This document shows positions 5,640 through 10,328 of a DNA stretch of 10,328 nt, in pieces (the stretch's first letter is position 1; the number at the start of each line of letters is the position of its first letter). Below the pieces are notes generated by a model, which saw only the letters and a program-made list of their open reading frames with translations, had not been told where the DNA came from and made no database searches. The position numbers and the translations under genes are program-made. The DNA is from an uncultured Collinsella sp. GTDB taxonomy: Bacteria > Actinomycetota > Coriobacteriia > Coriobacteriales > Coriobacteriaceae. The DNA is taken from positions 1-10,328 of the forward strand of contig USHR01000053.1 of NCBI GenBank assembly GCA_900554495.1, given 5' to 3'.

Positions 5640-7862
5640 TTAGAGATGCAGCACGCGGTCGCGGATCTCCTCGGTTCGACCCTGGTTCCAGAACTGGGTA
5701 CCGATGTAGCCGCACGTACGACGAGCGACATTCATCTTCTCCTGGTCGCGGTTGCCGCAGTTGGGGCACTCCCACACCAGCTTGCCATCGTCCTCGACAA
5801 TCTTGATCTCACCGTCGTAGCCGCACACCTGGCAGTAGTCGCTCTTGGTGTTGAGCTCGGCGTACATGATGTTGTCGTAGATGTACTGCATCACGCGAAT
5901 GACAGCCTTGAGGTTGTCCTGCATGTTGGGAACCTCGACGTAGGAGATGGCACCGCCCGGCGAAAGCTGCTGGAACATACCCTCGAACTTGAGCTTGTCG
6001 AATGCGTCGATCTCCTCGGACACATGGACGTGATAGCTGTTGGTAATGTAGCCCTTGTCCGTCACGCCCGGGATAATGCCAAAACGGCGCTGCAGGCACT
6101 TGGCAAACTTGTAGGTCGTCGACTCAAGCGGGGTGCCGTACAGCGAGAAGTCGATATCGCTTTCGGCCTTCCACTCGGCGCACTTGTCGTTCATGTGCTG
6201 CATGACGGCCATGGCAAACGGCGTGCCCTCCTTCTCGGTGTGGCTGTGACCCGTCATGTACTTAACGCACTCATACAGGCCGGCATAGCCCAGGCTGATC
6301 GTAGAGTATCCGCCCACGAGCAGCTTGTCGATCGTCTCGCCCTTCTTCAGACGCGCCAGGGCGCCGTATTGCCAAAGAATCGGCGCGGCGTCAGAAAGTG
6401 TACCCATCAGGCGCTCATGACGGCACAGCAGGGCACGGTGACACAGCTCAAGGCGCTCATCGAAGATCTTCCAGAACTTGTCCATATCCTGGTGCGAGCT
6501 CAGTGCGACATCAGGCAGGTTGATGGTCACAACGCCCTGGTTAAAGCGACCATAGTACTTGGGCTTGTTCGGGTCGTAGTTCAGCGCGTTGGCAACGTTG
6601 TTAAAACCGTTGCCCGAACGGTCGGGCGTCAGGAAACTGCGGCAACCCATGCAGGTGTAGCAATCGCCGTTGCCGGCGGTCTCGCCCTTAGACAGCTTGA
6701 GCTCGCGCATCTTCTTCTCGGAGATGTAATCGGGCACCATGCGCTTGGCGGTGCACTTGGCAGCCAGCTGGGTCAGGTAGAAGTACGGGGAATCCTCGTG
6801 AACGTTATCGTCCTCGAGTACATAGATAAGCTTGGGGAATGCCGGGGTAATCCACACGCCGGCCTCGTTCTTAACGCCCTCGTAGCGCTGGCGAAGCGTC
6901 TCCTCCACGATCATGGCAAGGTCGTGCTTCTCCTGAGGCGTACGGGCCTCGTTAAGATACATAAAGACCGTCACGAACGGCGCCTGGCCATTGGTGGTCA
7001 TAAGGGTCACGACCTGATACTGAATCGTCTGGACGCCGCGACGGATCTCGTCACGCAGGCGATCCTCAACGACCTCGCGAACCTTTTCGGGAGATGCGGA
7101 AACGCCGAGCTCCTCGAGCTCGCGGGCGACCTCGCCACGAATCTTTTGACGGCTCACCTCAACAAAGGGGGCAAGATGGGTCAGCGAGATGGACTGGCCG
7201 CCGTACTGGGAGGAAGCAACCTGGGCGATAATCTGCGTCGCAATATTGCAGGCAGTCGAGAAGCTGTGCGGTTTTTCGATCAATGTGCCCGAGATAACAG
7301 TACCGTTCTGGAGCATATCCTCCAGGTTCACCAGGTCGCAGTTATGCATGTGCTGGGCAAAGTAGTCCGAATCATGGAAGTGAATCAGGCCCTCGTTGTG
7401 AGCATCCACAATCTCCTGGGGCAGCAGCACACGCTGAGTCAGGTCCTTGGAGATCTCGCCGGCCATGTAGTCACGCTGAACGGAATTGACGGTCGGGTTC
7501 TTATTGGAGTTCTCCTGCTTGACCTCTTCGTTGTTGCACTCGATCAGCGACAGAATCTTGTCGTCGGTCGTGTTCTTCTGGCGCTTCAGGCTCTGAACAT
7601 AGCGATAGATGATGTAGTGGCGGGCAACCTCGTAGCAGTCGAGACGCATGATCTCGTCCTCGACCAAATCCTGGATCTCCTCGACCGAAACGGTGTGGCC
7701 CGCGTTCTCGCATGCCTCGGCGACGTTTTGCGCCGCATAAACCACCTGGCGGTCGGTTAGACGAGAGCTCTCCTCGACCTCCAAGTTAGCGGCGCGGATG
7801 GCATTGACAATCTTATCGATGTCAAAGACAACCTCGGTGCCGCTGCGCTTGATGATCTTCAT
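5640..7862 (-). CDS. nrdD: Anaerobic ribonucleoside-triphosphate reductase (class III)
   Basis: NrdD reduces ribonucleoside triphosphates to dNTPs using a glycyl radical. The 740-residue protein opens with an ATP-cone (residues 1 to ~95, KRSGTEVVFDIDKIVNAI), the allosteric domain sensing ATP/dATP. The barrel includes HFHDSDYF (161-168), HMHNCDLVNL with the likely thiyl cysteine C175, and CYTCMGCRSFLTPD (401-414) with its partner cysteine C407. The zinc site near the C-terminus has two CXXC pairs (C677/C680, C699/C702). It is followed by RRTCGYIG, in which G718 is the expected radical glycine, and the usual NQGR..E...RV.H ending. I chose ATG at 7862 with AGAGG 7 nt upstream; an in-frame ATG at 7892 would add ten Arg/Lys-rich residues without support. 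It ends in tandem TAA codons. It is probably controlled by NrdR at the promoter near 8090-8120. Confidence 0.97.
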   Translation of the reverse strand: MKIIKRSGTEVVFDIDKIVNAIRAANLEVEESSRLTDRQVVYAAQNVAEACENAGHTVSVEEIQDLVEDEIMRLDCYEVARHYIIYRYVQSLKRQKNTTDDKILSLIECNNEEVKQENSNKNPTVNSVQRDYMAGEISKDLTQRVLLPQEIVDAHNEGLIHFHDSDYFAQHMHNCDLVNLEDMLQNGTVISGTLIEKPHSFSTACNIATQIIAQVASSQYGGQSISLTHLAPFVEVSRQKIRGEVARELEELGVSASPEKVREVVEDRLRDEIRRGVQTIQYQVVTLMTTNGQAPFVTVFMYLNEARTPQEKHDLAMIVEETLRQRYEGVKNEAGVWITPAFPKLIYVLEDDNVHEDSPYFYLTQLAAKCTAKRMVPDYISEKKMRELKLSKGETAGNGDCYTCMGCRSFLTPDRSGNGFNNVANALNYDPNKPKYYGRFNQGVVTINLPDVALSSHQDMDKFWKIFDERLELCHRALLCRHERLMGTLSDAAPILWQYGALARLKKGETIDKLLVGGYSTISLGYAGLYECVKYMTGHSHTEKEGTPFAMAVMQHMNDKCAEWKAESDIDFSLYGTPLESTTYKFAKCLQRRFGIIPGVTDKGYITNSYHVHVSEEIDAFDKLKFEGMFQQLSPGGAISYVEVPNMQDNLKAVIRVMQYIYDNIMYAELNTKSDYCQVCGYDGEIKIVEDDGKLVWECPNCGNRDQEKMNVARRTCGYIGTQFWNQGRTEEIRDRVLHL

Positions 7863-8085
7863 CCTCTTGCCTCTTTCGCGTCGTAGCCTCATTGCGCTTC
7901 AGAGCCAAACAATGCCCGGCAGGGCTTGCCCCTGTCTTACGGCGCCGTCGCGCAATCTGTGTTCTCGATAAACCATAAGCCTCTATGCGGACATTCCCAG
8001 GAGCCGATCAAGCGGCTCAAGGACACGTTCAAAAGAGGCAATTAAGGTCTTCGTTCTCTGTCCGCCATCTATCATACGACAAAGA
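7863..8085 (-). promoter_or_regulatory. Long nrdD mRNA leader
   Basis: If transcription starts just after the -10 at 8090-8095, the nrdD mRNA has a 5' leader of about 220 nt. It contains a clean 6-bp hairpin (8001-8006 with 8013-8018, GAGCCG/CGGCTC, 6-nt loop). It also has two short competing stems around 7914-7931 (GCCC/GGGC/GCCC) that cannot form together. The ribosome binding site region is AGAGGCAAGAGG directly before ATG. I do not recognise a known riboswitch; in particular I see no cobalamin-type B12 box. No convincing short gene is present on either strand. Confidence 0.4.
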
Positions 8086-8087
8086 TG

Positions 8088-8135
8088 CATCTATATCCTG
8101 TATTCTTTTTTTAGGTCAAACACAACATATAGTGT
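8088..8135 (-). promoter_or_regulatory. nrdD promoter with tandem NrdR-box-like operators
   Basis: On the minus strand TTGACC (plus 8114-8119) and TATAGA (8090-8095), 18 bp apart, form a good housekeeping-sigma promoter for nrdD. The 16-mer at 8120-8135, ACACAACATATAGTGT, agrees with the NrdR consensus acaCwAtATaTwGtgt, as I remember it, at 15 of 16 positions and abuts the -35. A weaker site at 8088-8103 (about 10 of 16) covers the -10. The two are 32 bp apart start to start, about three helical turns, the spacing known for NrdR box pairs. NrdR represses ribonucleotide reductase genes when its ATP-cone is loaded with dATP. The nrdR gene is not in this window. Confidence 0.8.
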
Positions 8136-8172
8136 TTCAGCAGGTCAAAGCAATTAGTCATTTTGCAGACGC

Positions 8173-8178
8173 ATTATA
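8173..8178 (-). promoter_or_regulatory. Possible second, upstream -10 element (TATAAT)
   Basis: A perfect TATAAT reads on the minus strand at plus positions 8173-8178, upstream of the NrdR-box pair. No good -35 lies 16-18 bp from it (TTGTCA is 13 bp away). It might be a weak additional start for nrdD. The region from 8179 to 8336 otherwise shows TTGACA at 8191-8196 on the plus strand and the imperfect palindrome GGTAAAACGTTACC at 8201-8214, without a gene to serve. Confidence 0.25.
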
Positions 8179-8336
8179 AATGAGGGGTATTTGACAAGTC
8201 GGTAAAACGTTACCAACACGGCTACCTGCATGGCAGTTATAAAACCCCCTTAGTCAAGCCGCTGACAAATCCTACTAAAACCAAGCCACTCACGCCAAAA
8301 GAATCCAAAAGTTTATGCTTGACCAACATGTTGCGG

Positions 8337-8416
8337 TCGAATGCCGGCGGACGGAGCGACGGGACTGCAAACGCTCGGAAGACTGTAGCCCCGGCACCCC
8401 GTCCGCCGGCATTCGA
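8337..8416. repeat. 80-nt inverted repeat between nrdD promoter and MFS gene
   Basis: Arms 8337-8354 and 8399-8416 (TCGAATGCCGGCGGACGG and its complement) pair perfectly over 18 bp. A weaker inner stem is possible between 8360-8368 and 8386-8394. No T-tract follows on either strand. It lies downstream of the MFS terminator on the MFS coding strand, and shares the core ATGCCGGCGG with that terminator stem. Immediately to its left is the 10-bp palindrome CAACATGTTG (8324-8333). It could be a backup transcription barrier between two units or an interspersed palindromic element. Confidence 0.75.
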
Positions 8417-8459
8417 TAGGCAAGGAGCTATTTCTTCTCTTCGCGAGCTATCAAGCCAT

Positions 8460-8497
8460 TGATAGAAAGAGGGCCGCCGGCATATGTCGGCGGCCCC
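8460..8497 (-). terminator. Intrinsic terminator of the MFS gene
   Basis: On the minus strand, 40 nt after the MFS stop, a GC-rich stem (plus 8471-8479 with 8488-8496, extendable past one wobble to 12 bp) is followed by TCTTTCTATC. This is a standard intrinsic terminator with a moderately strong T-tract. It ends the buk/MFS unit and separates it from nrdD. Confidence 0.8.
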
Positions 8498-8536
8498 GAT
8501 AAAACATGATGGGCGGTAAAGCAACTACTCGAGCGG

Positions 8537-9736
8537 TTACTCCGCCTCGCCGCTGGCCGCCATCTTCTCGGCCTCGGCAAGCTGGGCCGGAGTGAGCTTG
8601 CGATACTTAATGGCGCCAAAGACGACACAAGCCGCACAGACGATCATGCCGGCGATGAACTTCTGGTCAATCGTTGCACCAAACGGCGACGTCACGGCCT
8701 CAAACACAATGGGAGACAGCGCCATACCAAAGTTGATGCCTGCCATGCCAATGGCGAGGTTAAACGCACGTCCCTCGGGAGCAGAGTTGCCGGCGGCAAA
8801 ATTGCCCTCCAGCGGTACGTATGTCTCCTTGCCCAGCGCAACGACAAAGCCCGCAACGCACAGCACCATAAAGGCGGGCGCAACCAGCGTCAGGCCCAGG
8901 CCAACGAGCGTCACGCCCCACGCGATCGGCATCGACAGGTTCTTGAACTTGGCAAACAGCGGGCCCACCAAAAGGCCAGCCGCAATGCCGGCGACCGTCA
9001 TGACGGTCGAAGCGAGGCCGGCCTCAACAGTGCCGCCAAAGCCGCGACCCACGACAAGCAGCGAGACATTGGAGCTAAAGAGCTGGAACGTGAGTACGAA
9101 CACAAAGCTCATGACCGTGATAATCGCGACCTCTTTGGGCATGTTGGCAAACACGTTGACCTTACGCTTGGGCTCAAGATGACCCTCGGGCAGGCAGACG
9201 GCCTCAATGACGATAAACACGATCATGATGAAGTACGCCGCATAGCTGTGGAACCACTCGGCAGAACCCAAGATGCCGGAAACCATCGTCCAGATAATGC
9301 CACCCAGTGCAACAAAGGTTGAGTAGATGCCCATGACAAACGAACGCTGCTTGCCACCGAAATAGTCGGCGATCAGAGCGTCGGTCGAGTTCTGCACGGC
9401 GCCAAGGCCAAGACCCATCACGGCAGAGGCCGCAAGAACCTGGGCAAGCGAATCGTGGAACACCAGCACCGAGGCGCCGGCGAGCATCACGATAACGTGG
9501 CCGGCAAGCGTCGTCTTCTTCTTGGATACGCGCGAGGCGAGCTGGGAAGACACGAGCATGGCGGACACAGCCATCATGAGCGGAATGATGCCGATGATCA
9601 TCTGGACGGCAGCGATGTTTTCGTTGGGAAACGCCGCCGCAACAGAGGCCACGATGGGGACGGGCACCAACATGCCCATAATGCACATGGCGGCAGCATA
9701 AATGCCCACCAGGTACTTGATCTTGGTTTTATCCAT
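8537..9736 (-). CDS. Major facilitator superfamily transporter
   Basis: The 399-residue protein is strongly hydrophobic. About 12 predicted membrane segments lie near residues 8-32, 43-64, 77-94, 98-117, 133-155, 164-182, 203-225, 240-262, 270-287, 288-305, 327-348 and 360-377. A basic loop SRVSKKKTT (68-76) between segments 2 and 3 corresponds to MFS motif A in degenerate form. A charged central loop PEGHLEPKRKVNVFANMPKE (183-202) joins the two six-helix halves. An amphipathic Glu/Lys tail follows the last helix. It is an inner-membrane secondary transporter; the substrate cannot be read from sequence. The start at 9736 has AAGGA 6 nt upstream. It follows butyrate kinase by 74 nt, so a carboxylic acid or related metabolite is a reasonable but unproven guess. 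A terminator lies in that gap, so its expression probably depends on read-through or a promoter inside buk. Confidence 0.88.
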   Translation of the reverse strand: MDKTKIKYLVGIYAAAMCIMGMLVPVPIVASVAAAFPNENIAAVQMIIGIIPLMMAVSAMLVSSQLASRVSKKKTTLAGHVIVMLAGASVLVFHDSLAQVLAASAVMGLGLGAVQNSTDALIADYFGGKQRSFVMGIYSTFVALGGIIWTMVSGILGSAEWFHSYAAYFIMIVFIVIEAVCLPEGHLEPKRKVNVFANMPKEVAIITVMSFVFVLTFQLFSSNVSLLVVGRGFGGTVEAGLASTVMTVAGIAAGLLVGPLFAKFKNLSMPIAWGVTLVGLGLTLVAPAFMVLCVAGFVVALGKETYVPLEGNFAAGNSAPEGRAFNLAIGMAGINFGMALSPIVFEAVTSPFGATIDQKFIAGMIVCAACVVFGAIKYRKLTPAQLAEAEKMAASGEAE

Positions 9737-9755
9737 GATCCATCCTTACACTTAG

Positions 9756-9799
9756 AAAAAAGGGTTGGGGCGGTCGGACGTCACCATCGGCCGCCCCAA
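9756..9799 (-). terminator. Intrinsic terminator or attenuator between buk and the MFS gene
   Basis: On the minus strand, 12 nt after the buk stop, a 9-bp stem (plus 9765-9773 with 9791-9799, TTGGGGCGG/CCGCCCCAA) may extend inward with wobble pairs. It is followed by CCC and six T residues (plus 9756-9761). That is a strong intrinsic terminator. Only 19 nt separate the T-tract from the MFS start codon, just enough for the ribosome binding site, so no promoter fits downstream. Confidence 0.85.
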
Positions 9800-9810
9800 A
9801 CACAGCACTA

Positions 9811-10328
9811 TCAGTCGTTGAATCCGGTGAACACGGGCTCTCCGCTGTACACGAGCGCCTCCTCGACGCCATCGAGCACGCGGCAGGCGCCAGACGCCAT
9901 CGCCTCGAGTTCAAACTCGCCGGGATAAGCCGACACGGGGGCGATCCAAGAGCAGCATTCCTCAATCGAGGCAACGAGCTCCTTGCTGTGGACCATGCCG
10001 CCTCCGAGCAAGATGCCGTCGACGTCGCCCTTCAGCACGCAGGCCATCTCACCAATCCACTTGCAGATTTGGTAAACCATTGCATCCCAGGCGCGAGCTG
10101 CGGCCTTATCTCCCGCTGCAGCACGTTCGCACACCTCGATGGCATCGGAGGTACCCAAAAGGTCAACGAAGCCGCCAGTCTTCATGCAATGGGCACGGAC
10201 GACATCAAGACCGTGTTCCGCGGTGTACTTTGCGACCTCGATCGCGGGCACCGATCCGCAGCGCGTCGGTGCCATGGGGCCCTCGCCGCCGACGATGTCG
10301 TTGCCGTCCACCATCTTGCCCTTAAGAT
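9811..10328 (-). CDS. buk: Butyrate kinase, C-terminal half (continues beyond window)
   Basis: The frame is open from the right edge to TGA at 9811, giving the last 171 residues of an enzyme usually about 355 long. It matches the acetate/butyrate kinase (ASKHA) family with butyrate-kinase features. These include VDGNDIVGGEGPMAPTRCG (the family's DVNNALDGEGPFSPERSG-like segment), KTGGFVDLLGTSD, the adenosine-binding glycine run ILLGGGMVHS, and the terminal GEFELEAMASGACRVLDG. Buk interconverts butyryl phosphate and ADP with butyrate and ATP in the cytoplasm; relatives act on branched short-chain acids too. The partner phosphotransbutyrylase would be expected upstream, outside the window. An internal ATG at 10314 is in frame but is not the start, because homologous sequence continues upstream of it (LKGK). 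Confidence 0.9.
   Translation of the reverse strand, partial: LKGKMVDGNDIVGGEGPMAPTRCGSVPAIEVAKYTAEHGLDVVRAHCMKTGGFVDLLGTSDAIEVCERAAAGDKAAARAWDAMVYQICKWIGEMACVLKGDVDGILLGGGMVHSKELVASIEECCSWIAPVSAYPGEFELEAMASGACRVLDGVEEALVYSGEPVFTGFND

Noticed and set aside
5327..5775. Short frames across the 138-nt palindrome and the end of nrdD, both strands
   Set aside because: They translate the inverted repeat arms in both directions into similar peptides, which reflects the palindrome rather than protein coding.
5646..7760. Plus-strand open frame of 704 codons
   Set aside because: It is the complement of nrdD; long antisense frames are expected in GC-rich coding DNA. It is rich in Val, Leu, Ala and His without any domain.
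7985..8179. Plus-strand frame of 64 codons over the nrdD leader and promoter
   Set aside because: It overlaps the NrdR-box promoter on the opposite strand, lacks a ribosome binding site and resembles no family.
8355..8398. Possible tRNA-like fold inside the 80-nt repeat
   Set aside because: There is no T-loop signature, no acceptor/anticodon geometry and no CCA end; the pairing is explained by the inverted repeat.
8237..8524. Minus-strand frame of 95 codons across the 80-nt repeat and the MFS terminator
   Set aside because: It runs through a terminator and an inverted repeat, has no convincing ribosome binding site, and has no recognisable family.
1..10328. CRISPR array, rRNA, phage or transposase genes
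   Set aside because: No regularly spaced repeats, no rRNA-like sequence and no transposase or integrase motif were seen on either strand; the only mobile-element sequence is the synthetic Tn5 end in the adapter.

Overview
The window is about 10.3 kb of GC-rich DNA carrying typical genes of a strict anaerobe: a class III (oxygen-sensitive) ribonucleotide reductase with its activase, butyrate kinase, and a short folate-type operon. Gene content, base composition and protein style suggest a gut Actinobacteriota of class Coriobacteriia, most like Collinsella. This is inference from recognition; no marker gene or database search supports it. Bases 1-28 are not genomic. They match the Nextera transposase adapter including its 19-bp mosaic end, so this is an assembly end and the first gene (ureE-like) is cut artificially.

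Layout. (1) 29-904, minus: slyD (FKBP-type prolyl isomerase) followed after 3 nt by a ureE-like nickel chaperone gene. (2) 905-1024: divergent promoter region. (3) 1025-2889, plus: an M19 zinc dipeptidase, a perfect 12-bp hairpin, then a YgjP/COG1451 zinc metallopeptidase that starts at TTG. It converges on folB with only 6 bp between stop codons. (4) 2896-7862, minus, read right to left: nrdD, nrdG, folE, an HD-domain phosphohydrolase and folB. The 426-bp nrdD-nrdG spacer holds two large palindromes (84 and 138 nt) and a spaced 14-bp repeat. (5) 7863-8536: a 674-bp non-coding stretch with a roughly 220-nt nrdD leader, an nrdD promoter overlapped by two NrdR-box-like sites, an 80-nt inverted repeat, and the terminator of the MFS gene. 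(6) 8537-10328, minus: the 3' half of butyrate kinase (running off the window), an intrinsic terminator, then an MFS transporter.

How the genes fit together. NrdG uses SAM and a 4Fe-4S cluster to create the glycyl radical on NrdD, which supplies dNTPs without oxygen; the tandem NrdR-type sites indicate repression when dNTP/ATP levels are high. FolE and FolB catalyse two early pterin steps of folate synthesis, and the HD protein between them is a plausible phosphohydrolase for the step in between. SlyD and UreE both belong to families tied to nickel delivery. I found no CRISPR array, transposase, phage gene, rRNA or tRNA. The less explained parts of the window are the non-coding palindromes, the slyD-ureE pair, the HD protein in the folate operon, and a terminator placed between buk and the MFS gene with no room for a promoter after it.
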